A DNA stretch of 64,000 nt from CAINVV01 sp963663005. Lineage in GTDB: Bacteria; Bacteroidota; Bacteroidia; Bacteroidales; Prolixibacteraceae. Below, piece by piece: positions 9,501 through 17,915 of this stretch (position 1 is its first letter; the number at the start of each line of letters is the position of its first letter). Location of the stretch: the NCBI GenBank assembly GCA_963663005.2, contig CAXXHH010000015.1:682001-746000 (forward strand), written 5' to 3'. The position numbers and the translations under genes were made by a program. The notes under the pieces were generated by a model. The model did not search any database and was not told the origin of the DNA. It was given only the letters and a program-made list of their open reading frames with translations.

Positions 9501-10750
9501 ATTCGAGTCTTTGTGCAGGCAGTACAGGAGTACTTTATACGACAGAACCCTCGATGACTGGTTATTCCTGGAAAGTATCGCCGGACGGCATTATAACCGC
9601 CGGCTCGGGTACAAATACAGCTACCGTGACCTGGAACTCTTCCGGAACGAAAACGATTAGCGTAAACTACATAAATTCCAACGGATGTACGTTAAATACG
9701 CCTATTGACAAGAGCATAACCATCCTTCCGCTTCCGGGTATTCCTGGCAGTATTGCAGGGAACGCAACCATATGCAGCAGCGCGCAAGGTGAGACCTATT
9801 CGATAACGCCAATAGCGAATGCAACAAGCTACGTCTGGAGCCTTCCATCGGGGGCAACTTTAGTCTCCGGAACCGGGAGTTCGAGTATTAAGGTGAATTT
9901 TGATTCCAATTTCATTTCGGGAACAATATCTGTCTACGGCACGAATAGTTGTGGAAAGAGCAGCAATGCAAATATGGCGATAAGCCTGGCACCGCAACCT
10001 GCGGCGGCTGGAGTCATTACCGGACCAACCGCCGCTTGTCAGGGCTCGACAGGTTTAATTTTTACGATCGATCCAATTCTAAATGCGACCGGCTATACCT
10101 GGAATCTCCCGGCCGGAGCAACAATTGTCTCAGGCGCAAACACAAACAGAATCGTTGTGGATCTCTCCACAAATGCCGCCACTGGATCCATAACTGTCTA
10201 CGGAAAAGACAGATGCCTCAACGGCATCATCTCCCCGACTTTCAGCCTGATTGTAAATCCGATTCCTGCAGTCCCGGTCATTGCTGTTGCCGGGGTCACG
10301 CTATCCAGTTCTGCCTCTTTAGGAAACCAGTGGTACTACTCTGCTACAAAAACGGGCACGGGTAGTGCAATTTCTGGTGCCACCACCCCGACGTTTTCGC
10401 CTGCTCAGGATGGTTATTACTGGAGCGTTGTGACGCTCAATGGTTGCATCTCACCAGTTTCAAATCAGGTATTCCGGCTAAAGGCAGGTGAGGCTAACCG
10501 TTACAATGTTTATCCTGTGCCGAATCAAGGACAGTTTTCGGTGGCAATTACTACCTCAGATCAGGAAATATTCACAATTCAGGTTTTTGATCAACTGGGC
10601 CAAAAGGTTTACGAGCTTCCAAACCTGTCGGTTAATGGCGAATTTCTGAAAACAGTCAACCTGAATAATCCCGCATCGGGTGTCTACTTTGTGGTTTTAA
10701 GAAGTAACACGGGCGATGAAGTGATCAGGAAGATTAGCATTTTTAAGTAG
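6563..10750 (+). CDS. Giant secreted surface protein: right-handed beta-helix, Ig/PKD-like repeats, T9SS sorting tail
   Basis: 1395 residues. A signal peptide (about 1-22) is followed by a parallel beta-helix, about residues 25-470, with repeated short rungs such as NNIVKYSGWDGIQVSS and YNNTVLFDSQDGFD, as in pectate-lyase-like or DUF1565-type proteins. Residues about 565-885 are four 79-residue repeats containing NTYSW, NPTV and ATGC(S/T)N. Four further PKD-like units follow (about 885-1240). The last about 80 residues (YPVPNQGQFSV to GVYFVVLRSNTGDEVIRKI) are a type A type-IX secretion sorting domain. The protein is therefore expected to be exported by T9SS and held at or released from the cell surface. 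Carbohydrate binding or lyase activity is plausible, but no catalytic residues could be assigned. Confidence 0.92.
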   Translation: MNQKKIIFLILLLISFVLALKSQNKGYVIPNTVFYLDASSAPYNQVVGGDTLYLQSGNRDYLQFKNFQGKPGLPIVIINQGGDVIIDTNNYYGISVQNCRYIKLTGTGMTGMQYGFKIKRVANGAGLSLGYLSSDCEIDHVSIENTLLGGLYAKTDPDCSIPSTREKFTQYNTIIHDNYIATTGDEGMYIGSTKFSGQTVTCNGRDTLLLPSLLDGVQVYNNIVKYSGWDGIQVSSASKNCQIYNNTVLFDSQDGFDTQMSGIIIGGGTKCDCFNNYIADGKGVGIECHGLGGTRIFNNIIVNPGLTYFPGDFTKPKHGIFVSDNSVQKDSTFYIFNNTIINPKDDGIRFSSVLSKGNLISSNVIINPGAYDYYQNGNTSFKGIDSYVMIQQTGTDVTLKNNFFDRTGTAAKFFSQTMHAATDFVPLAGSPLIDAADTNPKVSTTFDYANNPRPFGIRSDIGAFEFIICTNPISGGSVATPQSICSGSIPAAFTSLSLPLGFSGKLEYKWQFSTSGSNGTFTDIANSNLPTYASGALTTTTWFRRLARVTCMSDWTGAVTSNVVAVAVNPLPAADASASRAICLNSGAQLGALSVPGNTYSWSSVPVGFASTTANPTVNPSVSTTYSLVETVIATGCSNRHSVILTVNPLPLASAGANRTICQNSTTQIGAAAVTGNTYSWSSSPAGFSSTIANPTVAPLVTTTYTLVETITATGCTNTHSMIVTVNPLPAALTGANRTICQSSGTQIGAAPVTGNSYSWTSSPAGFTSTLANPTVTPSATTTYTLIETITATGCTNTHSVIVTVNPLPGAIAGADRAICLNANTQIGAAAVSGNTYSWTSSPAGFSSSQANPTVTPLVNTTYTLIETVSATGCTNTHSVNVNVNLFQLPTITGSASACEGTTDVKYSTEVSMTNYAWTVSPGGSITSGAGSNTITVAWNTSGSQSLSVNYSNPTGCATVAPTVKNVVVNPLPIPTITGNSSLCAGSTGVLYTTEPSMTGYSWKVSPDGIITAGSGTNTATVTWNSSGTKTISVNYINSNGCTLNTPIDKSITILPLPGIPGSIAGNATICSSAQGETYSITPIANATSYVWSLPSGATLVSGTGSSSIKVNFDSNFISGTISVYGTNSCGKSSNANMAISLAPQPAAAGVITGPTAACQGSTGLIFTIDPILNATGYTWNLPAGATIVSGANTNRIVVDLSTNAATGSITVYGKDRCLNGIISPTFSLIVNPIPAVPVIAVAGVTLSSSASLGNQWYYSATKTGTGSAISGATTPTFSPAQDGYYWSVVTLNGCISPVSNQVFRLKAGEANRYNVYPVPNQGQFSVAITTSDQEIFTIQVFDQLGQKVYELPNLSVNGEFLKTVNLNNPASGVYFVVLRSNTGDEVIRKISIFK
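8264..9211 (+). repeat. Four tandem 237-bp coding repeats inside the T9SS surface protein
   Basis: Units begin at 8264, 8501, 8738 and 8975 and end at 9211, each exactly 237 bp (79 codons). Each starts with a GT(C/T)AA(T/C)CC string encoding VNPLP and contains NTYSW or NSYSW, NPTV, T(T/S)TY(T/S)L and ATGC. The DNA copies are diverged but alignable, showing gene growth by in-frame duplication. Encoded modules are Ig-like adhesive or spacer domains. Confidence 0.9.
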
Positions 10751-10957
10751 CAAGCAGGAAAATACCTCCAGTGCTTACCTCACTTTTGGATGGCGAATTG
10801 GCATGGCGGCAGCGTGATGGCGGGCATACCGATGCTCCTAACTTTCAATTTTTTATTCCATGGGCGAGTAAAAAGCTAGGTTGTAACCGTGAATAATTTT
10901 AGTAAATTTAGTCTGGCAATTTTTCGAATTCAAGGCGTTGTTTAAATCCTAACTTTT

Positions 10958-12244
10958 ATGGCGCATCACAATACCATTAAAGTCAACAGCTATAGCAGCC
11001 TTCAGCAGAGGTTAAACAGATATCCTCAAGGTGCCCCTCCGACGGAATTACTGTTTCAAATTCTTAAAATTCTCTTTTCAGAAAGAGAGGCAAAGCTGGT
11101 TTCTCTTCTTCCAATCAAGCCGTTTACAGGTAGGAAAGCTGCTGAGATTTGGAAAATGAAATCCGAAGATGCCCGCATCGTGCTTAATGATCTTGCCGAC
11201 AAGGGAATCTTACTGGATTACGAGTATAATGGAGAATCAACCTATACGCTACCTCCACCGATGGCAGGGTTTTTTGAGTTTTCGCTGATGCGTTACCGGA
11301 ACGATTTTGATCAAAAAACACTCTCTGAACTTTACTACCAATATCTCAACGTGGAGGAGGATTTTATCAAAGATCTCTTCCTGACCGGGGAGACGCAGCT
11401 TGGTCGGGTCTTCGTAAACGAGGGGGTACTTTCCAACGCCAACGCGCTTCACGTCCTTGATTATGAAAGAGCATCCGAGGTAATAAAATCAGCTTCGACC
11501 ATTGGCGTTGGAATCTGTTACTGCAGGCATAAAATGGAGCATTTAGGAAAAAACTGTAAAGCTCCAATGGAAATTTGCCTGACTTTTAGCAAACCCGCTG
11601 AGTCGTTGATTCACCACAATATTGCCAGAAAAATTGACGTAGCAGAGGGTCTCGACTTGCTCCAACTTGCACAGAGCCATAATCTTGTCCAATTTGGTGA
11701 AAATGTGCAGGAAAAAGTTGGGTTTATTTGCAATTGCTGTGGTTGCTGCTGTGAAGCATTGATTGCCGCAAGGAAATTTGGATTTTTGAATCCGGTTCAT
11801 ACAACCAATTTCATCCCTGAAATTGATGAAGGAAAATGTACCGGCTGTTGGAAATGCGTTACCCTTTGTCCGGTCGAAGCAATGACGCTGGTAACTGCCA
11901 GTGATCCTCATAATCCAACAAAAAAGAAGGCAAAACTCGATAAACAACAATGTCTGGGCTGCGGTGTTTGTTTGAAAGGATGCAAGGTTGATGCCCTAAA
12001 ACTAAAGCAGAGGGAACACAGGGTAATCACACCTGTAAACTCTGTACATAGAGTCGTCCTGATGGCCATTGAGAGGGGTAAATTACACAATCTCTTGTTT
12101 GATAATCAGATTCTTTGGAGTCATCGCGCGATGGCTGCAGTTCTTGGCGTAATCCTTAAACTACCTCCAGCGAAACAGTTTTTAGCGAGTGACCAGTTTC
12201 GATCTCGGTATCTTGTATCGCTGATAAGAAGATCAGGAATGTGA
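10958..12244 (+). CDS. 4Fe-4S dicluster protein with N-terminal winged-helix-like region
   Basis: 428 residues, no signal peptide. The first about 110 residues look like a winged-helix segment (FTGRKAAEIWKMKSEDARIV). The middle has unusual cysteine groups: CYCRHKMEHLGKNC with a later C in PMEIC (about residues 187-205), and CNCCGCCCEA (about 263-272). The C-terminal third has two classical ferredoxin clusters, CTGCWKCVTLCP and CLGCGVCLKGCK. It is probably a soluble electron carrier or redox-linked protein. Proteins with this order are common in anaerobic Bacteroidota, but I know of no assigned reaction. It stands alone, converging with the Panacea-domain gene. Confidence 0.8.
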   Translation: MAHHNTIKVNSYSSLQQRLNRYPQGAPPTELLFQILKILFSEREAKLVSLLPIKPFTGRKAAEIWKMKSEDARIVLNDLADKGILLDYEYNGESTYTLPPPMAGFFEFSLMRYRNDFDQKTLSELYYQYLNVEEDFIKDLFLTGETQLGRVFVNEGVLSNANALHVLDYERASEVIKSASTIGVGICYCRHKMEHLGKNCKAPMEICLTFSKPAESLIHHNIARKIDVAEGLDLLQLAQSHNLVQFGENVQEKVGFICNCCGCCCEALIAARKFGFLNPVHTTNFIPEIDEGKCTGCWKCVTLCPVEAMTLVTASDPHNPTKKKAKLDKQQCLGCGVCLKGCKVDALKLKQREHRVITPVNSVHRVVLMAIERGKLHNLLFDNQILWSHRAMAAVLGVILKLPPAKQFLASDQFRSRYLVSLIRRSGM

Positions 12245-12276
12245 TTATTAATATCGCGTGAGTTCGATCTATGACA

Positions 12277-12810
12277 CTAAACTGTCACCATTTCAAATGC
12301 ATAATGGAATGGAATAATTCTCTTTCCATCAATATTATCTTCCCAGGCAGGTTCCTGGTGGCTGACTGCTGCAATATCCGAGGCTGACATTTCTTTAAAT
12401 TTTTCAGCGATGTACTTAATGGACTCAAGTTCAGGCGGTGAAAATAAGGAAGCATCAAAATGAATATTGCCTGTAGGAAGAATTTGTTCAACCTCCCCAT
12501 AACCTATTACACCATATTCTTTCCTAATAATTCCTTCCTCTACCAAGGCCTCAAACAAGAATTCATACTGATTGGGAACCGGACCGTGAGGAATTGCTGC
12601 ATACTTTAAACCTGTTATACTTTGAGCACAGGCTCGAAAATGATCAAAATCGGAATAGAACAATAACTTGTTCAGCTTGGTTTTAAAGGGATGTGAGCAT
12701 TCGGCAAAGTAAAGAAAGTTGCAGATTTTGAGAAAACCTCGGGAACCACAACAAAAACCGTTTTCCTGAAAAATATCCAAGTTAACAACTCCGGTTTGTT
12801 CTTCGCTCAA
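12277..12810 (-). CDS. Panacea/SocA-type (DUF4065) domain protein, apparently N-terminally shortened
   Basis: 177 residues. FKTKLNKLLFYSDFDHFRA, GLKYAAIPHGPVPNQYEF and the final PFHYAFEM match the Panacea domain found in many antitoxins and in SocA. Relatives in Bacteroidota usually carry an N-terminal zinc-ribbon/XRE helix-turn-helix of about 150 residues. Here the frame opens at TTG (12810) two codons after a TGA stop, and only 23 bp separate it from the GH92 stop, so there is no room for that part. No toxin gene is adjacent. It is either a decayed antitoxin or a stand-alone Panacea protein. Confidence 0.7.
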   Translation of the reverse strand: MSEEQTGVVNLDIFQENGFCCGSRGFLKICNFLYFAECSHPFKTKLNKLLFYSDFDHFRACAQSITGLKYAAIPHGPVPNQYEFLFEALVEEGIIRKEYGVIGYGEVEQILPTGNIHFDASLFSPPELESIKYIAEKFKEMSASDIAAVSHQEPAWEDNIDGKRIIPFHYAFEMVTV

Positions 12811-12833
12811 TTGTCAAAATGATTCCGTTTCGA

Positions 12834-15161
12834 TTAATTCGTTGCCGGAGTTGACATAGATGGCGCTGCTGCATCGGGGGAACTTCCCCAGTTTTTATTT
12901 GGACGCGAACCCATCACTAACACAAGTTTCCCACCTTTCACAACATCTGCATTGTTTATCCAGGGGTTGTTAAGTGGGATTCCATTGATATTGGCCGATT
13001 GGATGTATTTGTTCTGCACCGATACATTTTTGGCTTCAATAATGAATGATTTTCCGTTTCCCACGTTGATGGCAGTCTCCTCAAATACCGGACTTCCTAT
13101 ATCAAAGATTGGACGGCCGGGACACTGAGGATAGAGGCCCATCGCATTGAAAACATACCAACTCGACATGGCGCCACCATCTTCATCTCCACTCAATCCC
13201 TGGGGTGTAATATCGTACCACAATTCCATGATCTGCCGGACCTTACTCTGGGTCTTCCAGGGCTGTCCTGCATAGTTGTAGAGGTATGGAATATGAAAGG
13301 CTGGTTCATTTCCCTGCGTGTACATCCCCATCAAACCGGTCATATCAGGAAACTGGCCCTGGAAGGCTAGCTTGTCCATGGTGTGACCGGTAGTAAAGAG
13401 GGCATCCAGCTTTGCAATAAAATTATCCTTCCCACCCATCAGGTTGATCAACCCCTGTACATCGTGTTGAACATGCCAGGTATAGGTCCACGAATTGGCT
13501 TCTGCGAAATAACCTTCCCCGGCAAATCCTCCTGAGAACCTTGGATCAAAGGGTTCGACCCATTTCCCATCTGCCGATTTTGGAGCCATTAATCCGATGG
13601 CGGGATTAAAAAGGTTCTGGTAGTTGTGCGCACGTTTCATGAAAAGCGTATAATCTTCCTCTTTGCCCAACGCTTTGGCCATTTGGGCAAGGCACCAATC
13701 GTCGTAGCAATGTTCCAGAGTCACCGATACGGATTGCCTCCTGTGCCAGGAGTCTACCTCCTTAACCCATTCTTTGACACCTATTTCAGGCAGCCACTTT
13801 ACCTGATAGGGCAACTTTGACAACGGGTCGTTATTGCCTGAGGGATCATTATTTTTAGCTTCTTCCCTCGCGGGCAATGCAGGGTAAAATCCTTTGTCGA
13901 AGTAGCATTGCTCTAATTCGGTAAGGTGACCGGCATCTTTCCAGGGAATCATGGTGGCTTCCAGCGCATTTTTTCGCATGCCAGCATATGCCTTGTCTAC
14001 ATCAAAATCGCGCAACCCCTTCAAATAGGCGTCTGCAATAACAGCAGTAGAGTGATTGCCTATCATTGCTCCAGAGCTGGGTAGCCAGCCAGTCTCTTCA
14101 TAGGTTTTGATAAAGCTCCGGATTGCTTCCAGTGTCTCCTCCGGTTTAATCATGGATTGAAGGGGGTAGGCACACCTGTAGGTATCCCAAACATTGCCCA
14201 TCCGGAGGGCTCGTGTACGATAAAGTGTGCTGTAAAAAATGGCACGTTGTTTTTCGGTGCCCCCTTTAATTTTTATCAAACCCAGTTCATTGTTCCACAG
14301 ATTCCTGGCTTTTTCTTTCACCTGATCAAAAGAATTGGAGCCGATTTCGGTTCTTACAAAACCGCGTGCCTCTTCCTGGCTCTTTGTGGAGAAGCCAAAT
14401 TTTACCTCTACTGTTTTACTTCGGGTACTGTTAGCATAACAAACATAAGCGCCGATCCCTCTGCCTGATTTTGATTTAGTTCCCGATGCAATCGTGTCAT
14501 TCTGCCAAGCGCCTACCGAAGTAAAAGGATTACTAAATTCCGCATGGAAATAATTCTTAGTTTCAACATCCTTCATATCAAAATTGACCGATCTCACCCT
14601 GCGATTGTTCGTGATTTCTCCTTCCATGATATTGTCTCCTATTATTGAGACCGAAGCGTTTCCAGCCAAATTCAGCAGCAAATTGGATGTTTCATTGGCA
14701 GGCAGCGTAATCCTGAATATTGCGGTGTTATCGGTTAAGGAATATTCCACATTCACATTCGGATCCTCCAGAAGAACCTGATAATAATAGGGGGTTGCAG
14801 TTTCAAGGTCATGATCGAAATGTGATGCATTCTCTTTCGAATTTGTTCTCACTTTGCCTGTGGAGATCATCAAATTGGCGACTCCCAATGGAAACCCATA
14901 GATTTTATCGGCCAGATAAAGGTCTTCCATTTCGGGCGTGAAGGAGGGGAACAAACTCACGTGTCCTCCGGGTACCTTAATGACAGGAGTTGTACCCCTG
15001 GTTTTAGGGTTTATGGTACCCATATAAAGATTGACATAATCAACAGGACTTTTATTACTGTTTGCCAGAGATTTGGCAGCATGAGTTCCAAGATCTTTCT
15101 CCTGGGCAAATGAAGAAGCTCCGAACAAACAAAATACAATTACAGTTATTAAGATTCTCAT
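12834..15161 (-). CDS. GH92 family alpha-mannosidase (exported)
   Basis: 775 residues with a signal peptide ending SSFAQ. GH92 landmarks are clear: VDYVNLYMGTI at the mature N-terminus, GNEPAFHIPYLYNYAG, DGGAMSSWYVFNAMGLYP and FDIGSPVF near the C-terminus. The E in GNEPAFH and the D in GDEDGG correspond to family active-site residues, which form a calcium-dependent inverting exo-alpha-mannosidase. Products are mannose released from N-glycans or yeast-type mannans. It lies 204 bp downstream of a GH76 gene on the same strand, which supports mannan degradation. No SusC/SusD pair is directly attached. Confidence 0.95.
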   Translation of the reverse strand: MRILITVIVFCLFGASSFAQEKDLGTHAAKSLANSNKSPVDYVNLYMGTINPKTRGTTPVIKVPGGHVSLFPSFTPEMEDLYLADKIYGFPLGVANLMISTGKVRTNSKENASHFDHDLETATPYYYQVLLEDPNVNVEYSLTDNTAIFRITLPANETSNLLLNLAGNASVSIIGDNIMEGEITNNRRVRSVNFDMKDVETKNYFHAEFSNPFTSVGAWQNDTIASGTKSKSGRGIGAYVCYANSTRSKTVEVKFGFSTKSQEEARGFVRTEIGSNSFDQVKEKARNLWNNELGLIKIKGGTEKQRAIFYSTLYRTRALRMGNVWDTYRCAYPLQSMIKPEETLEAIRSFIKTYEETGWLPSSGAMIGNHSTAVIADAYLKGLRDFDVDKAYAGMRKNALEATMIPWKDAGHLTELEQCYFDKGFYPALPAREEAKNNDPSGNNDPLSKLPYQVKWLPEIGVKEWVKEVDSWHRRQSVSVTLEHCYDDWCLAQMAKALGKEEDYTLFMKRAHNYQNLFNPAIGLMAPKSADGKWVEPFDPRFSGGFAGEGYFAEANSWTYTWHVQHDVQGLINLMGGKDNFIAKLDALFTTGHTMDKLAFQGQFPDMTGLMGMYTQGNEPAFHIPYLYNYAGQPWKTQSKVRQIMELWYDITPQGLSGDEDGGAMSSWYVFNAMGLYPQCPGRPIFDIGSPVFEETAINVGNGKSFIIEAKNVSVQNKYIQSANINGIPLNNPWINNADVVKGGKLVLVMGSRPNKNWGSSPDAAAPSMSTPATN

Positions 15162-15365
15162 TATAGGTTAGTTGTAGATAAATATTTATCAAATTGTTTG
15201 ATTAAGACACTGCTCATTTTTAACAATTGAATACTATTTGTAATTCCATTTGGGAAATTTTTCTGCTTTGGTGACATAGCTGCAGAAATTAAATAGTCTC
15301 AAAGATACCAAGGTTTTATGAAGAATTCTTTAGGGGTGATTATCACTTTTTGAGTCCGACGTATT

Positions 15366-16619
15366 TTATTTCCCAGATAATGGATTGAGTATACACATCG
15401 CCTCCATCAACATGCAACCGGACAGCTGCGGTGTGAGTGACACTGCTACTCCTTTTGCAGGTGCATTGTGCCAGTCGCCGCCGTAAAGCATAGTTTCCTG
15501 ATTGACACCCTGTTCTGCCATCACTGTGGCGCAATTGGTCAAATACTGGTGAAACTTTTCCCGGTTCGTTGCATCCAGACGAGGTTCGTTAATGAGTTTG
15601 ACGAAATAGCGAAAGAATATCCCGTTGAAGAGACCCCCGTCGCCGCTGGTTGCATTGCCAAGCACGCCCTCGTTGTTGGACATTTTTTCGATGACATAAT
15701 TTGATGCTTTCACAGCATCGTCAAGGTATTGCTTTTTGCCGGTAATTTTGTAAAGTTCATGAGCGGCGCCGATAAACGTCCCCTGATTATAGGTATAGAC
15801 GGCCCTACCAATGTTGCCGCCTGCACTCATGTTATCGAAAACTTTCCCTTCGGCAGGGTCGTAGAGATTGTCTCTCAGCCAGGAATAAATTTTGATTGCT
15901 TCGTCAAGATAGGCCTGTCTGGGCTTTTTCCCTGGGTCGGAGATCTTATCATAAAACGTATAGATTCTGGCTGCAATAATGGCTGCCGGCCCATTGGAAC
16001 AAGCATTCTTAGATTTACGGGCATCCGTTTTCCATGTGATGCCACCATGCCAGGGAGCTTCATCCTCTGGCCCCCAGGTCGGGAAGATCCAGTCGTTGTA
16101 CATTTGCATGGCCTTGTTAATATAGGCCTCCTTTTTTGTAGACTCAAACATGCGCAGTTGAGCAAGAACAATCCATTCCATATCATCTACGAATACGTTC
16201 CACCAGCGGTCATCAGGTTTTCCGGAGAAATTGAATTTGGGCGCTCCCACCCACCATAACGGGTAAAAATCAAGATAGTATTGATCCGAAGTGCGCAGGT
16301 AGGCATCGACTACCACATCCATGGCATGTGCCTGAGGCCAGTAATGATTCGTAGTCATATTGGACAAGTCACTCCCGTAATTAAAATAATACCTTTCGGC
16401 ATAACCTTCAAAATTTGCTCCCCAGAAATGTTTGGTCAATGCCCGGCTCATGCCTTCAGCCATTTTTTTCCAAAAGGCTGCATCTTTTTGACTATTTGTG
16501 ATCCCTGAAACTTGTTCGACAGGTTTAAAAACTCCTTTATTGGGAGTTGAGACATTTCCTTCGCCACATAGGGAATTGGATAATATTGCGAAGGATACAA
16601 TTAAGAGTAGTTTATTCAT
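15366..16619 (-). CDS. GH76 family alpha-1,6-mannanase-like glycoside hydrolase (exported)
   Basis: 417 residues starting at the ATG at 16619; a TTG five codons upstream is less likely. A signal peptide (about 1-19) precedes an all-alpha (alpha/alpha)6 domain. WWNVFVDDMEWIVLAQLR carries the paired aspartates that act as nucleophile and acid/base in GH76. VYTYNQGTFIGAAHELY and GGLFNGIFFRYF are further family blocks. GH76 enzymes are endo-alpha-1,6-mannanases cutting mannan backbones. Together with the downstream GH92 exo-mannosidase it forms a plausible two-enzyme mannan-processing unit. Upstream 16620-16937 contains no gene I can support. Confidence 0.92.
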   Translation of the reverse strand: MNKLLLIVSFAILSNSLCGEGNVSTPNKGVFKPVEQVSGITNSQKDAAFWKKMAEGMSRALTKHFWGANFEGYAERYYFNYGSDLSNMTTNHYWPQAHAMDVVVDAYLRTSDQYYLDFYPLWWVGAPKFNFSGKPDDRWWNVFVDDMEWIVLAQLRMFESTKKEAYINKAMQMYNDWIFPTWGPEDEAPWHGGITWKTDARKSKNACSNGPAAIIAARIYTFYDKISDPGKKPRQAYLDEAIKIYSWLRDNLYDPAEGKVFDNMSAGGNIGRAVYTYNQGTFIGAAHELYKITGKKQYLDDAVKASNYVIEKMSNNEGVLGNATSGDGGLFNGIFFRYFVKLINEPRLDATNREKFHQYLTNCATVMAEQGVNQETMLYGGDWHNAPAKGVAVSLTPQLSGCMLMEAMCILNPLSGK

Positions 16620-16937
16620 AATATTTCTGTTCAATTATTTTTAAAGTAGTTTAATTTTAGCACAGCGTGATCATTTTCAAATTGAATCGGCAAGTAGCAC
16701 AGGGTTATGGGGGCAGAAAATTTGATACGAATGGAACCGGTAACGTTATCACTCAAAGCCACACCGTCATGGACAGCACTGTTGTAAGGCCAGATGAAAA
16801 TATTTACATTCCTGTTAGGGAAATAAAAGCAATCCATGCCCGATCTCTTAGATTAAATGATTATAAGTCCAATTCACAATGCAATTTAAATTTAAATCGG
16901 GAAAAAACAATGTTTCTGTAGGGCTACAGCTGTAATT
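16620..16937. other. Intergenic region between GH76 gene and tRNA-Leu terminator
   Basis: About 318 bp without a convincing gene. Two short overlapping frames on opposite strands (84 and 68 codons) have no recognisable motif. The stretch probably carries the promoter for the leftward GH76/GH92 pair. I see no clear -7 box. Confidence 0.4.
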
Positions 16938-16989
16938 AAAAAGACTTCGATAAATAACTGTAAAATCAGTGTATTTTCGAAGTCTTTTT
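16938..16989 (-). terminator. Rho-independent-type terminator after tRNA-Leu
   Basis: Inverted repeat AAAAAGACTTCGA (16938-16950) and TCGAAGTCTTTTT (16977-16989), 13 bp perfect, enclosing a 26-nt AT-rich loop. On the minus strand it lies directly after the tRNA 3' end and finishes in a T run. Confidence 0.8.
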
Positions 16990-16990
16990 G

Positions 16991-17074
16991 TACCCGGGGC
17001 GGGAATCGAACCCGCACGATATTGCTATCACTGGATTTTGAGTCCAGCGCGTCTACCAATTCCGCCACCCGGGC
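16991..17074 (-). tRNA. tRNA-Leu (anticodon CAA)
   Basis: On the minus strand the sequence opens with GCCCGGGTGGCGGAATTGGT, an acceptor stem and D arm of leucine type. The anticodon stem-loop CTGGA-CTCAAAA-TCCAG gives anticodon CAA, reading UUG. A short type II variable arm and the T arm GCGGGTTCGATTCCCGC follow, then the acceptor 3' side CCCGGGT and A73. CCA is not encoded. A terminator hairpin follows immediately. Confidence 0.97.
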
Positions 17075-17195
17075 GTTGGTTGCTTTTTCTGTGAGGTGCA
17101 AAGATAAACCAAAAATCTAAACCCGAAAATATTTTTTTAAAAAACGACATCCTAAATAAATTGTTTGTCGTAATTTCAGAAATTATTTTGAATCA

Positions 17196-17843
17196 ATGAA
17201 TTCTTCTGAGGATCTAACTGTTTTCCAAGCTATCCAAAACAACAACAGGCAAGCATTTGAATCGCTGTTCAAAAAGTTTTACAGACCACTGGCAGCCTAT
17301 TCATTTCGTTTTGTTCGCGATTTATCAATTGCAGAGAATATTGTTCAGGACGTTTTTCTGAAATTATGGCAAAACCGCAATGTGTTGACTATTACCACTT
17401 CTTTGGAACACTACCTCTTTAAATCAGTTAGAAACCACAGCCTGAACCATCTCGATAAGATTAAGGTGCGAACCGAATATCTCAGAATGCAGACTGAACA
17501 GGAGAATGCCAATGAAGATTACACCTCCTTTTTCCCTGAAATAGGTCTATTAGACAAAATCGAATCTGCTATCAATGCACTTCCGGAAAAAAGGCAGATT
17601 ATCTTTCGGATGGCTCGGGAAGATGGACTAAAATATCGTGAAATAGCCGACAAACTGGATCTTTCAATAAAGACGGTAGAAGCGCAGATGACTTTGGCAT
17701 TGAAACAACTTCGTGAATCACTGAAGGAATTTCATCATCTCGTGACTTTTTTTATGCTTTCAGGTAAGGGTATTTCGGCGCTTAGGTGTCAATGTACTGG
17801 AGAAGGAATGACCAATAGAAGGAGTAAGAAATCGATTACATAA
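17196..17843 (+). CDS. ECF-type RNA polymerase sigma factor
   Basis: 215 residues. Region 2 is FESLFKKFYRPLAAYSFRFV to AENIVQDVFLKLWQNR, containing the -10 and core-binding helices. Region 4 is ALPEKRQIIFRMAREDGLKY to YREIADKLDLSIKTVEAQM, a helix-turn-helix that reads the -35 element. Region 3 is absent, as in ECF factors. The last about 30 residues are a variable tail. A FecR-type anti-sigma gene follows after 72 bp and an STN-domain gene after that, the standard Bacteroidota arrangement for surface-signalled sigma factors. Confidence 0.95.
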   Translation: MNSSEDLTVFQAIQNNNRQAFESLFKKFYRPLAAYSFRFVRDLSIAENIVQDVFLKLWQNRNVLTITTSLEHYLFKSVRNHSLNHLDKIKVRTEYLRMQTEQENANEDYTSFFPEIGLLDKIESAINALPEKRQIIFRMAREDGLKYREIADKLDLSIKTVEAQMTLALKQLRESLKEFHHLVTFFMLSGKGISALRCQCTGEGMTNRRSKKSIT

Positions 17844-17915
17844 ATTTATCTTCATCCGGACTGGTATCCTCTGTGAAAATTGAGGCCCAATCCGGTATTG
17901 AACGAGTTGTGAGAA

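Noticed and set aside
16631..16921. Two overlapping opposite-strand frames (68 and 84 codons) between GH76 and tRNA-Leu
   Set aside because: No recognisable domain, TTG start for one, and no supporting context; treated as intergenic.
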